This document shows, piece by piece, positions 9,388 through 18,207 of a DNA stretch of 64,000 nt (position 1 is the first letter of the stretch; each line of letters begins with the position of its first letter). The position numbers were made by a program, and so were the translations under genes. This stretch comes from Actinoplanes flavus (lineage in GTDB: Bacteria; Actinomycetota; Actinomycetes; Mycobacteriales; Micromonosporaceae). The stretch covers positions 211,571 through 275,570 of the forward strand of contig NZ_JAGFNS010000001.1 of NCBI RefSeq assembly GCF_017592555.1. Reading direction: 5' to 3'. Below the pieces are notes generated by a model. It made no database searches, had not been told where the DNA came from, and was given only the letters and a program-made list of their open reading frames with translations.

Positions 9388-10329
9388 ATGTTGGCTTTCG
9401 GAGAGGTCCAGACCGGCCTCCTGCAGAACTCCGTCGCCCTTCCCCTGCGTGCCACCGAGCACCTGCTCAGCAACGAGGCCGACGAGCGGGTCCGCTCGGT
9501 CGAGCGGCCCGTCGCCCGGTCCGTCTCACCGGACCGGCTCGAGGGCGTGGACTGCCGCCTGCCGACCACTTCCGGACGTCAGACCAGAGCCATCGGTACG
9601 GTCGTGTCGCGCGCCGTGGTGGTGGCCGGTCATGTCGCGCAGGGTTCGGCGTACGCCCGGGTGGCGCCCGCCCGCACCACGATCCGGCTGCCGTGGTCGC
9701 ACTATCTGGCCAGTCCCGGTCATCTCGAGGCGATCGGCAAGCTGGACCAGTCCGACCTGGAGCAGGGCGTGCTCACCGGCGCGCGGACCGCCGACACCCT
9801 GGAGCTGAGCGCGATCGCGGCCCGGATGCTCGACACGGTCCAGCGGTCCCGGCTGATCGACCACGCCCCGCCGCTGCGTACCCCGCGGGTCCGGCTGCGC
9901 TGGACCGCCCTGCTGGACCGGTCGGTGGAACGGCCGGGCGGCACGTTCACGCTGGTCTCCGAGGACGTCCGCTCGCTCCAGCTGCGGATGCCGACCACCG
10001 ACCTGAGCGCCGTGGTCGCCCTCTGCGAGGACCTGGCCGTGCACGACTGGCTGCTCACCACGGTGCTGTCGGTCCTGGACGCGATGCTGGCCCACGACCG
10101 CAGCCGCGCGGAGCGGGTGAGCCGGTTGAAGCCGCTGCTGGAGCACCTGCCGCATCTGTGGGTGCCGGGCGCGCACGTGCCCGAGGAGTTGATGCCGATC
10201 TGGTCGGCGCTGGATCGGCGGCCGGGCTTCACCCGGCAGTGGGAGAGGGCGATGGACCGGGTCAAGAACCAGATCACGATCGGCGAGCTGGAGCTGTTGG
10301 AGAGCGTCGCTACGAAACCGGCGCGGTGA
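9388..10329 (+). CDS. SCO2521 family protein (function unknown)
   Basis: About 313 residues. FGEVQTGLLQNSVALPL at the N-terminus, LEGVDCRLPTTSG, RLPWSHYLASPGH and CEDLAVHDWLLTTVLSVLD match what I recall of the SCO2521 family, the fourth partner of SCO2522-SCO2524. The ATG at 9388 has GCGGAGGA just upstream; two in-frame upstream ATGs lack such a site. In the arrangement I remember, this gene sits with the other three, but here 5.3 kb containing two opposite-strand genes separates it from the operon at 258-4047. Its last 20 bases overlap the convergent SLOG gene. No enzymatic motif is visible. Confidence 0.72.
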   Translation: MLAFGEVQTGLLQNSVALPLRATEHLLSNEADERVRSVERPVARSVSPDRLEGVDCRLPTTSGRQTRAIGTVVSRAVVVAGHVAQGSAYARVAPARTTIRLPWSHYLASPGHLEAIGKLDQSDLEQGVLTGARTADTLELSAIAARMLDTVQRSRLIDHAPPLRTPRVRLRWTALLDRSVERPGGTFTLVSEDVRSLQLRMPTTDLSAVVALCEDLAVHDWLLTTVLSVLDAMLAHDRSRAERVSRLKPLLEHLPHLWVPGAHVPEELMPIWSALDRRPGFTRQWERAMDRVKNQITIGELELLESVATKPAR

Positions 10330-10786
10330 GCCGCTCCGCCCCGGCGGGCCAGACCCGGACGACCCGGCGGCCCATCGCCTTGGCCCACTCCACCGTCTCG
10401 GCGGTGCCGCCGCGACCGCCGGCCGGATCACCGTCCCAGATCGCGACCAGGATGTCGCTGCGCTCCACCACCTCGCGGCTGGCCGCCTCGTAGGCCGCCT
10501 CGGGCGGGCCGGCCACCTCGAGCCGGGTCACCCGGCGGGCCCGGCGCAGCAGGTGGGGTGGCGGCGCGGCGGGTGGCGCCGCCGCGGCGGGCACCGGCAG
10601 CACCACGTCGTAGGTGCCCCGGCAGGCCTGGACGGCCCGGGCGAAGATCTGGTCGGAGCCCGCGGCCAGGCAGGTGACCCCGTGCACCCGTGGATAGCCG
10701 GACAGCAGCTCGACCAGCTCCCGGAGGATGAGCCGGTGGGTGGCCGGCCGCAACCGGATGTGCCCGGTGACGCCGATCGTCGTCAT
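10310..10786 (-). CDS. SLOG-superfamily protein, predicted nucleotide or nucleotide-derivative binding
   Basis: About 158 residues forming a single Rossmannoid domain. GVTGHIRL at the N-terminus, GVTCLAAGSDQIFARA after the first helices, and ERSDILVAIWDGDPAGGRGGTAETVEWA form the pattern of SLOG/DprA-like domains, with the glycine-rich loop and acidic residues that line the ligand pocket. These domains bind or process nucleotides and are frequent in prokaryotic conflict systems (established for the superfamily). A proline/alanine-rich insertion lies in the middle. It starts 17 bases after the TrkA-N/RyR gene and very likely forms an operon with it. RBS: GGGAGC upstream of ATG 10786. Confidence 0.72.
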   Translation of the reverse strand: MTTIGVTGHIRLRPATHRLILRELVELLSGYPRVHGVTCLAAGSDQIFARAVQACRGTYDVVLPVPAAAAPPAAPPPHLLRRARRVTRLEVAGPPEAAYEAASREVVERSDILVAIWDGDPAGGRGGTAETVEWAKAMGRRVVRVWPAGAERLTAPVS

Positions 10787-10803
10787 GCCCGCTCCCGTGG
10801 GGA

Positions 10804-12591
10804 TCACGCCGGGTTCAGCGCCCGGCTGACTCCAGTGTCCGTCAGCCGGACCACCCGGAACCCGGCGTCCGCCAGGATCTGCGGAATCTCCAGCACCGCG
10901 GCGCGACATTTGGCACGTCCCTCCGGCCCGAGCTCCTCCCAGTCGACCAGGTCGGGCGTCCGCCGCCGTGCGGTGTCCCGCGCCGCCCCGCGCACCCAGC
11001 CGTTGCCGCGGGCGGCCTCCGCCCAGCGCTGCTGCTCCCGGCGGGCCAGCAACTCGACCTCGGCCTCGGTGAAGCAGAAGTCGTCGTCACCGCCGTCGGC
11101 CGGCACCACCGCGCACCCGACCATGTGCAGCTTGACCCCGAAGTCGCCGGCCTGTTGCCGGTTCGACCGGCGCAGCTCCTCGTCCAGCTCGGACCAGGGG
11201 CACAGCGCCGGACCGCTGCCCAGCCGCTCGCCCCGCAGCAGGCTGGCCTCGACGAACCGCTCGTGGATGAGCCGCCCCAGCCGCTCGGACAGGTCCTCGG
11301 CGATCAGCGCCGGATCGCAGCCGGCCGCCACCGCCGAGAACAGCCGGACCCGGCCGTCGATCGGGTCGAGCAGCGGCTGGTCCCGCTGGTCCCGGCTGAA
11401 CGCCTCGGTGATCGAGGCCAGCGCGTCCACCACCACGATGATGTCGCCGGAGACCCGGCCCCACAGGCGGTGTTCGCGCAGCGCCAGCTCCAGCCCCACC
11501 CGGTCGTCGGCGAAACAGAGGAAGACGCGGTCGTAGCCGGCCCGGCCGGGGTCGTCGAGCAGGGCGGACACGTCGGTCTCGTACGCCGTCACCCGGCACC
11601 CGTCCGGGACCACCCCGCCCCGCTCGGCGAACCGGTCCCGCACCCGGATCGCGTCCGGCGCCACCAGATCCACGACGACCCGCTGCGCCGGGCTCGACCG
11701 GCGCAGCCGCCAGTGCCGGGCGATCTCCACGATCAGCGCACGGACCAGCGAGGAGTCGCCGGCCACCAGCAGCCGGGGCACCCGGTCCGGACGGTTCGGC
11801 AGCGGCCGCTGGTCCAGCAGGACGTGCACCGCCAACTGGTCCAGGTGGAAGAAGTCCAGCCGCTGGCCGGGCGTGTGCGGCACACCGAGCCGCCGGGCCT
11901 GGAGGGTGAGCGCCCAGTCCGCCTCGTGGATCTGGGCGTAGACGGCGAGATCGTTGCGCGGGGCGGCCATCCGGGCGGCGGCCGCGGCGATCTCCAGGTT
12001 GGCGGCGCTCGTCTCGGCGCAGGCGTACAGGGTCGCGGCCCGGGGGACGCCGGCGCCACGCAGCACGTCCGGGTCGCGGGCGTCGCCGTTGACCCCGAGC
12101 AGCCCGCGCCGCCGCAACTCCAGCGGACCGATCGGCCGGGTCCGGACCACCACGACGCGATGGCCGCTCAGGTGCAGGCGGTGCGCCAGCGTCCGGGCGA
12201 CCGAGGAGTCGCCGCAGACCACCACGTGCCGCCGGGAGCGGCGGGCCCGCAGGCGGCGCATCTCGCTGGCCAGCAGGACCCGGGCGGCCTCGGCGAAGGC
12301 GTACAGCGTGACGATCGGGGCCACGAACCGGGCCACCTGCAGGGCCGGCGGGAACTCGGTGCCGCCCTCCAGCGGATCGGAGCCCAGGACGAACAGCTGC
12401 AACGTGCCGTACAGCAGGTTCAGCGGGTCACGGTCGGCGACGCCCTGCGCGGCGAGGTACTGGTCGAGGCCGATGAAACCGAGAACCAGCGCCAGCACCC
12501 CGGCCAGGGCGAACAGGGCCCGCGTCACGGTGACGGCGGGCTGTCCCTGGTCGTCGGCGAGGGAGAGCGGGGTGCGCGGAAAGGTGGCCAT
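10804..12591 (-). CDS. Membrane protein with two TrkA-N-like domains and a C-terminal RyR domain
   Basis: About 595 residues. Two hydrophobic segments (near residues 22-45 and 85-105) flank a short loop, LLYGTLQLFVLGSDP, in an ion-channel-like arrangement. A Rossmann domain follows (HVVVCGDSSVARTLAHRL), with a second similar one later (RLLVAGDSSLVRALIVEIA), as in TrkA-N/RCK proteins. The last 90 residues, FTEAEVELLARREQQRWAEA onward, fit the RyR domain, named from ryanodine receptors and found in bacteria in nucleotide-centred signalling systems. A membrane effector gated by a nucleotide ligand is a reasonable inference. It precedes the SLOG gene in the same transcript and lies 44 bases downstream of miaB. 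Confidence 0.75.
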   Translation of the reverse strand: MATFPRTPLSLADDQGQPAVTVTRALFALAGVLALVLGFIGLDQYLAAQGVADRDPLNLLYGTLQLFVLGSDPLEGGTEFPPALQVARFVAPIVTLYAFAEAARVLLASEMRRLRARRSRRHVVVCGDSSVARTLAHRLHLSGHRVVVVRTRPIGPLELRRRGLLGVNGDARDPDVLRGAGVPRAATLYACAETSAANLEIAAAAARMAAPRNDLAVYAQIHEADWALTLQARRLGVPHTPGQRLDFFHLDQLAVHVLLDQRPLPNRPDRVPRLLVAGDSSLVRALIVEIARHWRLRRSSPAQRVVVDLVAPDAIRVRDRFAERGGVVPDGCRVTAYETDVSALLDDPGRAGYDRVFLCFADDRVGLELALREHRLWGRVSGDIIVVVDALASITEAFSRDQRDQPLLDPIDGRVRLFSAVAAGCDPALIAEDLSERLGRLIHERFVEASLLRGERLGSGPALCPWSELDEELRRSNRQQAGDFGVKLHMVGCAVVPADGGDDDFCFTEAEVELLARREQQRWAEAARGNGWVRGAARDTARRRTPDLVDWEELGPEGRAKCRAAVLEIPQILADAGFRVVRLTDTGVSRALNPA

Positions 12592-12635
12592 CGATCCACA
12601 TTGTCACACCCCGCCGCCGTGCGGCTACGCAGCGA

Positions 12636-14123
12636 TCAGAGCGCGCATCCTTCGGACGCGGGCGGCAGCGGGGCCGGCACACCGACACTCGGCAGGCCGA
12701 GCGACACACCCTTCAACTTCGGGGTACGACCGGACTCGTACGCGTCTCCGGCCCGGGTACGGCGGTGGCTGAGCGGGTTCCCGTCGGCGTTCAGGTGGTG
12801 CGGCGCGGCGTAGGTCACCACGGTCTCGACGATGTCACCGGGACGCGGCACGGTGTCCCCGGTCGCGAAGTGCACGAGCCGGCCGTCCCGGGCCCGGCCG
12901 CTGAGCCGGCCGGTCCGCTCGTCCTTGCGGCCCTCGCCGACCGCGACCAGCACCTCGACCTTCTGCCCGACGAGCTTCTTGTTCTCCGCCCAGGTGATCT
13001 CTTCGAGGGTGGCGATGAGCCGGTTGTAGCGGTCCTGGACGACCGCCTTCGGCACCTGCTCCTCCATGGTGGCGGCGGGCGTACCGGGCCGTTTCGAGTA
13101 CTGGAAGGTGAAGGCGCTGGAGAACCGGGCCCGCCGGACCACCTCGAGGGTCTGCTCGAAGTCCTCCTCGGTCTCGCCGGGGAAGCCGACGATGATGTCG
13201 GTGGTGATCGCGGCGTCCGGCATGGCGGCCCGGACCTTCTCGATGATGCCCAGGTACTTCTCCTGGCGGTAGCTGCGGCGCATCGCCTTCAGCACCCGGT
13301 CGGAGCCGGACTGCAACGGCATGTGCAGCGAGTGGCACACGTTCGGCGTCTCGGCCATCGCGGCGATCACGTCGTCGGTGAAGTCCTTCGGGTGCGGGCT
13401 GGTGAACCGGACCCGCTCCAGACCCTCGACGTCCCCGGTGGCGCGCAGCAGCTTGCCGAAGGCGAGCCGGTCGCCGAACTCGACGCCGTACGAGTTCACG
13501 TTCTGCCCGAGCAGGGTGATCTCGAGGACGCCCTCCTTGGTGAGGGCCTCCACCTCGGCGAGGATCTCGCCGGGGCGGCGGTCCTTCTCCTTGCCGCGCA
13601 GGCTCGGGACGATGCAGAAGGTGCAGGTGTTGTTGCAGCCCACCGAGATCGAGACCCAGCCGGAGTAGGTCGACTCGCGCTTGGTCGGCAGGGTGGAGGG
13701 GAAGACCTCGAGCGACTCGAGGATCTCGACCTGCGCCTCCTCGTTGTGCCGGGCGCGCTCCAACAGGGCCGGCAGCGACCCGATGTTGTGGGTGCCGAAG
13801 ACCACGTCGACCCAGGGCGCCTTCTTGACGATGTCGCCCTGGTCCTTCTGCGCCAGGCAGCCGCCGACCGCGATCTGCATGCCCGGGTTCTTGAGCTTGG
13901 TGGGGCGCAGGTGGCCGAGGTTGCCGTAGAGGCGGTTGTCGGCGTTCTCCCGGACCGCGCAGGTGTTGAAGACCACGACGTCCGCCGCGTCCGCGTCCGC
14001 GGCGCGCACATAACCCGCGTCCTCCATCAGGCCGGAGATCCGCTCGCTGTCGTGCACGTTCATCTGGCAGCCGTAGGTGCGCACATCATAGGTACGCGCG
14101 CTGCCGCTCATCTCGGTAGTCAT
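12636..14123 (-). CDS. miaB: tRNA-2-methylthio-N6-dimethylallyladenosine synthase MiaB
   Basis: A radical-SAM methylthiotransferase of 495 residues that adds a 2-methylthio group to i6A37 of tRNAs. The N-terminal MTTase domain has its three cluster cysteines in [25 protein letters not shown] and VGGCLAQ. The radical-SAM motif is [16 protein letters not shown] (CX3CX2C). A TRAM domain follows ([10 protein letters not shown] ... [10 protein letters not shown]). The ATG start at 14123 begins [19 protein letters not shown]. It lies 21 bases after a small unknown gene on the same strand. The other methylthiotransferase in this window is the paralogue RimO. Confidence 0.97.
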   Translation of the reverse strand: MTTEMSGSARTYDVRTYGCQMNVHDSERISGLMEDAGYVRAADADAADVVVFNTCAVRENADNRLYGNLGHLRPTKLKNPGMQIAVGGCLAQKDQGDIVKKAPWVDVVFGTHNIGSLPALLERARHNEEAQVEILESLEVFPSTLPTKRESTYSGWVSISVGCNNTCTFCIVPSLRGKEKDRRPGEILAEVEALTKEGVLEITLLGQNVNSYGVEFGDRLAFGKLLRATGDVEGLERVRFTSPHPKDFTDDVIAAMAETPNVCHSLHMPLQSGSDRVLKAMRRSYRQEKYLGIIEKVRAAMPDAAITTDIIVGFPGETEEDFEQTLEVVRRARFSSAFTFQYSKRPGTPAATMEEQVPKAVVQDRYNRLIATLEEITWAENKKLVGQKVEVLVAVGEGRKDERTGRLSGRARDGRLVHFATGDTVPRPGDIVETVVTYAAPHHLNADGNPLSHRRTRAGDAYESGRTPKLKGVSLGLPSVGVPAPLPPASEGCAL

Positions 14124-14144
14124 GGCAATTGACCAGGCTACCCG

Positions 14145-14618
14145 TTACGCCGCGGCGGGCCGCTCCGGCGTCGGGCCGGGTTTCCACCGCGATCGGTGAC
14201 AGCCGGCCGGGGCGGCACAGGACGGGTCGGCGCCGGTGCAGGGCCGGACGTTGCGGCGTTCCGGCCCGTCGTCGGTCTCCACCTCGTCGACGTGTACCGC
14301 CCGTAACGTTCCGTCCGGCTCCGCCAGCACGTACCGGGACGGGTTGAGGGTGTCGTCGGGAAGCAGGACCGCGGCACACAGCCGGACCGCGACGGCGCTC
14401 GCGATGGTCTCCTCGGCGACGCCGGCGGGCGTCACGTAGATGTCGACCAGGGTCGGGAAATCCCCTCCGACGTGGTAGACGTCGCAGAGCAGATCAGCTC
14501 CGGGGACCATGCCGTGCACCGGGCGCTCGAGCGCCCCGGCGAGCGCGCCCATGACCCGGTCGGGCTCACAGTGACCGGCGACACACCAGTTCCACGGGCC
14601 GTCCGCCATGTACTCCAT
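14145..14618 (-). CDS. Hypothetical protein, about 157 residues
   Basis: I do not recognise this family. The N-terminus MEYMADGPWNWCVAGHCEPD is followed by a mixed alpha/beta stretch (LLCDVYHVGGDFPTLVDIYV, AVAVRLCAAVLLPDD) and a cysteine-containing tail (CTGADPSCAAPAGCHRS). The ATG at 14618 has AGAGAGGGG about ten bases upstream; a second ATG four codons in is an alternative. It is immediately upstream of miaB on the same strand and divergent from gluA. The many cysteines could bind a metal, but no established motif is complete. Confidence 0.55.
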   Translation of the reverse strand: MEYMADGPWNWCVAGHCEPDRVMGALAGALERPVHGMVPGADLLCDVYHVGGDFPTLVDIYVTPAGVAEETIASAVAVRLCAAVLLPDDTLNPSRYVLAEPDGTLRAVHVDEVETDDGPERRNVRPCTGADPSCAAPAGCHRSRWKPGPTPERPAAA

Positions 14619-14747
14619 GCTCTCGGCCCCTCTCTCAGCGCAATGGCTGTGTTACCGCTCCGTGACCATTCTCGACACAATCCGATACTGCTCGCCCCAT
14701 AGGGTGTGTCCATTCGAGTGAACCGAGAACGAGTGGATGGACCAGGG

Positions 14748-15491
14748 GTGACAGACGAGGCTCTCATCGTCCTAGAGAACGTCAACAAGTGGTTCGGCCC
14801 CTTGCACGTGCTGCAGGACGTTGACCTGTCCGTCGCGCGCGGCGAGGTCGTGGTCGTGATCGGACCCTCCGGGTCCGGCAAGTCCACGCTGTGCCGGGCC
14901 ATTAACCGGCTGGAGCCGATCGACTCCGGCCGGATCATCTTCGACGGACAGGCACTGCCGGCCGAGGGCCGGGAGCTGGCCCGGCTGCGCAGCGAAGTCG
15001 GCATGGTCTTCCAGTCCTTCAACCTGTTCGCCCACAAGACCATCCTCGAGAACGTGATGCTCGGGCCGGTCAAGGTGCGCAAGGAGAAGAAGGCGGTGGT
15101 CCAGGACCGGGCCATGTCCCTCCTCGAACGGGTGGGCATCGCCAACCAGGCCGAGAAGTACCCGGCCCAGCTCTCCGGCGGCCAGCAGCAGCGGGTGGCC
15201 ATCGCCCGCGCGCTCGCCATGCAGCCCAAGGCCCTGCTCTTCGACGAGCCGACCAGCGCCCTCGACCCGGAGATGGTCGGTGAGGTGCTGGAGGTCATGA
15301 CGTCGCTGGCCCGCGAGGGGATGACCATGGTCGTGGTCACCCATGAGATGGGCTTCGCACGCCACGCCGCCGATCGTGTCGTATTCATGGCAGACGGCCA
15401 GTTGGTCGAACAGGCGACGCCGGACGAATTCTTCGCGAACCCCCGCAGCGATCGGGCCAAGGACTTCCTGTCCAAGATCCTCACGCACTGA
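14748..15491 (+). CDS. gluA: Glutamate ABC transporter ATP-binding protein GluA
   Basis: The ATPase of a polar amino-acid ABC importer, first of four genes. From GTG 14748 the protein is 247 residues, close to the corynebacterial GluA. Walker [10 protein letters not shown] (residues 39-47), Q-loop FQSFNLF, signature LSGGQQQR (142 onward), Walker [12 protein letters not shown] and the switch histidine in [11 protein letters not shown] are all intact. In-frame GTGs at 14706 and 14718 could add up to 14 residues; I chose 14748 by family length. It feeds GluC/GluD at the inner face of the membrane. Glutamate specificity is by similarity and operon order. Confidence 0.92.
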   Translation: MTDEALIVLENVNKWFGPLHVLQDVDLSVARGEVVVVIGPSGSGKSTLCRAINRLEPIDSGRIIFDGQALPAEGRELARLRSEVGMVFQSFNLFAHKTILENVMLGPVKVRKEKKAVVQDRAMSLLERVGIANQAEKYPAQLSGGQQQRVAIARALAMQPKALLFDEPTSALDPEMVGEVLEVMTSLAREGMTMVVVTHEMGFARHAADRVVFMADGQLVEQATPDEFFANPRSDRAKDFLSKILTH

Positions 15492-15545
15492 TGTGCCCCT
15501 CAGGGCCGCCACACGACGGCGCCCTGATCGAAAAGGAGATGAACT

Positions 15546-16430
15546 ATGCGTTTCACTCGCGTAGCCGCTGTGGCCACCGCCGCGGCTCTGACCTTTACCC
15601 TGACCGCGTGCGCCGGCGAGGACGCCGGATCCGATGGTGACACCGGCGGCGCCGCCAAGTCGTTCGCGGCCGGCAGCACCATGGAGCGGCTCAACAAGGC
15701 CCAGTCGGTCAAGGTCGGCACGAAGTTCGACCAGCCCGGCTTCGGCCTCAAGGGCCTGTCCGGCAAGCCCGAGGGCTTCGACGTCGAGGTCTCGAAGATC
15801 ATCGTCAAGGAGCTCGGGATCCCCGCGGACAAGATCGAGTTCGTCGAGACGACCTCGAAGGTCCGTGAGGACGCCATCGTGAACAACAACGTCGACTTCA
15901 TCGTGGCGACGTACACGATCAACGACAAGCGCAAGGAGCGCGTCGCGTTCGCCGGGCCGTACTACGAGGCCGGCCAGAACATCCTGGTCAAGGCGGACGA
16001 CACGACCATCACCGGCCCGGACTCCTTCAAGGCCGGCGACAAGAAGGTCTGCTCGGTGACCGGCTCCACCCCGGCCGAGAACATCAAGACGTACGTCAAG
16101 GACGTCGCCGCCCAGGTGGTGCTCTTCGACACCTACGACAAGTGCATCAGCGCTCTCGACGGTGGCCAGGTCAACGCCGTGACCACCGACAACGTCATCC
16201 TGCTCGGCTACATCGCCAAGAACGAGGGCAAGTACAAGCTGGCCGGCGACAACTTCACCAAGGAGCCGTACGGCATCGGCGTGAAGATCGACGACAAGGA
16301 CTTCCGGACCTTCATCAACGACACCCTCGAGAAGGCCTACGCCGACGGCAGCTGGAAGAAGGCGTGGGACGACACCGCCGGCAAGTTCGGCGCCGAGCTG
16401 GGCGCCGCCCCCGCCGTCAACCGTTACTGA
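15546..16430 (+). CDS. gluB: Glutamate ABC transporter substrate-binding lipoprotein GluB
   Basis: Extracytoplasmic solute-binding protein of 294 residues (SBP family 3). The signal peptide ends in a lipobox, LTAC, with the lipidated cysteine at residue 22. A linker follows, then the two-lobed binding domain (GFDVEVSKIIVKELG, DFIVATYTINDKRKERVAFAG, GPYYEAGQNILVKADD). An AAGGAGA ribosome site precedes ATG 15546. It lies 54 bases after gluA. It delivers glutamate, or a related acidic amino acid, to GluCD. Confidence 0.93.
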   Translation: MRFTRVAAVATAAALTFTLTACAGEDAGSDGDTGGAAKSFAAGSTMERLNKAQSVKVGTKFDQPGFGLKGLSGKPEGFDVEVSKIIVKELGIPADKIEFVETTSKVREDAIVNNNVDFIVATYTINDKRKERVAFAGPYYEAGQNILVKADDTTITGPDSFKAGDKKVCSVTGSTPAENIKTYVKDVAAQVVLFDTYDKCISALDGGQVNAVTTDNVILLGYIAKNEGKYKLAGDNFTKEPYGIGVKIDDKDFRTFINDTLEKAYADGSWKKAWDDTAGKFGAELGAAPAVNRY

Positions 16431-16460
16431 GAACATCAGCTGATCCGGGAGTTTCCGTCC

Positions 16461-17171
16461 GTGAATGTGCTCATAGACAAGTTCGACGTCTTCGCGGGCG
16501 GGTTCTGGTTGACTCTCCAGATCTGCGTGCTCGCCGCGATCGGCGCCCTCATTCTGGGCGCCGTCGTGGCGGTGCTCCGCATCTCGCCGGTGCCGCCGCT
16601 GCGGGCGGTCGGCACCGCGTACGTCACGGTCTTCCGCAACATGCCGCTGACCGTGGTCATGTTCTTCGCCGCGTTCGCGCTGCCGGCCCTCGGCTCCAAC
16701 GCGGACTTTCTGCGGATCCCGGGCCTCGATGTGGTCTTCACCCGGCTCGGCACCGACCTGCCGTACTTCCGCTTCGCCCTGATCGCGCTGACCCTCTACA
16801 CCGCCGCGTTCGTCTGTGAGGCGCTGCGGTCCGGCATCAACGCGGTGCCGCCCGGCCAGGCCGAGGCCGCCCGTTCCCTCGGGCTGACCTTCGGACAGAA
16901 CCTGCGGTACGTGGTGCTACCGCAGTCGTGGAAGGCCTCGATCGTCCCGCTCGGTTCGGTGATCATCGCGATGATCAAGAACTCGGCGCTGATCGGCTTC
17001 TTCGGCGTCGTCGGCGACCTCTCGCAGAGCGCCGACCAGCTCACCTCGGCCGAGGGGTACGCCTTCATCCCCGTCGCCATCGGCATCTCGATCGGATACC
17101 TGATCATGACCGTCCCTCTCGGGGCCCTCCTGGACCGGATCGAGCGCCGTCAGGCGGTGGCGGCCCGATGA
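16461..17171 (+). CDS. gluC: Glutamate ABC transporter permease GluC
   Basis: An amino-acid ABC permease (HisMQ family) of 236 residues with several membrane helices, beginning VLIDKFDVFAGGFWLTLQIC. The EAA loop that contacts the ATPase is EALRSGINAVPPGQAEAARSLGLT. The start is GTG 16461 with a GGGAG site upstream. Its stop overlaps the gluD start (ATGA), which implies coupled synthesis of the two permease subunits. Confidence 0.92.
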   Translation: MNVLIDKFDVFAGGFWLTLQICVLAAIGALILGAVVAVLRISPVPPLRAVGTAYVTVFRNMPLTVVMFFAAFALPALGSNADFLRIPGLDVVFTRLGTDLPYFRFALIALTLYTAAFVCEALRSGINAVPPGQAEAARSLGLTFGQNLRYVVLPQSWKASIVPLGSVIIAMIKNSALIGFFGVVGDLSQSADQLTSAEGYAFIPVAIGISIGYLIMTVPLGALLDRIERRQAVAAR

Positions 17172-18127
17172 GCAGCGTCCTCTACGACATCCCCGGCCCG
17201 CGCCAGCGGCGCCTCACCCTGATCCTCAGCATCGCGGCCACCATCCTGGTGCTGGCCGGCGCGTACTACCTGATCTACCTGCCCCTGGACGAGAAGGGGC
17301 AGTTCTCGATGGAGTTGTGGGGACCGCTGATCGACCCCTCCAACGAGAACTTCGTTCTGGTCTGGGAACGGATCTGGGTCGGCATCAAGAACACCCTGAT
17401 CGCGGCCGTTCTGGCCATCGTCGCGTCGCTGATCATCGGCACCCTGCTGGCGGTTCTGCGCCTGCAGCTCAAGGACCTCGCCGGCCGCCGCTACGCCGAC
17501 CTCTCCGCCCCGGCCGCCTACCTGCTGCGCGGCCTCGGCACCGGGCTGGCCGTGCTCACCCGGTTCTGCGTGGAGGTGTTCCGCGGTCTGCCCGTGGTCA
17601 TCACGATCTTCTTCGTGGCGCGCGGCTTCCCCGAGTTCGGGATCACCCTGGAGACGCTGTGGTATCTGGTGATCGGTCTGACCATCTACAACGGCGTGGT
17701 CATCGCCGAGATCCTGCGCTCCGGCATGGAAGGCCTGCCGTTCGGGCAGCGTGAGGCGGCCGTCGCGATCGGGCTCTCACCGTTCCAGACGACCACGCTG
17801 ATCCTGCTGCCACAGTCCTTCCGAATCATGCTCCCCGCGTTGATCAGCCAGCTCGTGGTGGTCCTCAAGGACACCTCGCTCGGCTTCATCATCAGCTACG
17901 AGGAGACCCTGAACATCGGCAAGCAGATCATCGGCGTGCTGAGCAACCCGATCCAGGTCTACTTCGTGATCGCGGTGCTCTTCATTCTGGTCAACTACTC
18001 GCTGTCCAAGCTCGCCCAGTACGTCCAGCGCCGGCTCGCGCGGGGCCGCAAGACCGCCGGCACCGCAGCCCAGGTGCCGCCCGCCGCCCTCGCCGCACAG
18101 GCCGACGGCAGCGCCGCGGCCGTGTGA
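17168..18127 (+). CDS. gluD: Glutamate ABC transporter permease GluD
   Basis: Second permease subunit, 319 residues and longer than GluC: an N-terminal helix (LILSIAATILVLAGAYYLIY) precedes the core domain. The EAA loop is EILRSGMEGLPFGQREAAVAIGLS. The ATG at 17168 overlaps the gluC stop by four bases. The C-terminal tail is alanine-rich (AAQVPPAALAAQADGSAAAV). It is the last gene of the gluABCD operon; a strong palindrome begins five bases after its stop. Confidence 0.92.
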   Translation: MSSVLYDIPGPRQRRLTLILSIAATILVLAGAYYLIYLPLDEKGQFSMELWGPLIDPSNENFVLVWERIWVGIKNTLIAAVLAIVASLIIGTLLAVLRLQLKDLAGRRYADLSAPAAYLLRGLGTGLAVLTRFCVEVFRGLPVVITIFFVARGFPEFGITLETLWYLVIGLTIYNGVVIAEILRSGMEGLPFGQREAAVAIGLSPFQTTTLILLPQSFRIMLPALISQLVVVLKDTSLGFIISYEETLNIGKQIIGVLSNPIQVYFVIAVLFILVNYSLSKLAQYVQRRLARGRKTAGTAAQVPPAALAAQADGSAAAV

Positions 18128-18132
18128 CCCAA

Positions 18133-18168
18133 CGTTTCGGGCTCGGCCGGCCGGCCGAGCCCGAAACG
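18133..18168. terminator. Perfect 36-base palindrome, bidirectional terminator
   Basis: Two 18-base arms with no loop in the DNA (arm begins CGTTTCGGGCTCGGCCGG). It lies between the convergent gluD and rny genes, the classic position for a shared intrinsic terminator. There is no long U-tract, which is common in high-GC actinobacteria. Confidence 0.75.
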
Positions 18169-18207
18169 GTCACTCCGCAGTCGCCTTCGGGGCAAAGACC
18201 CCGGCTC

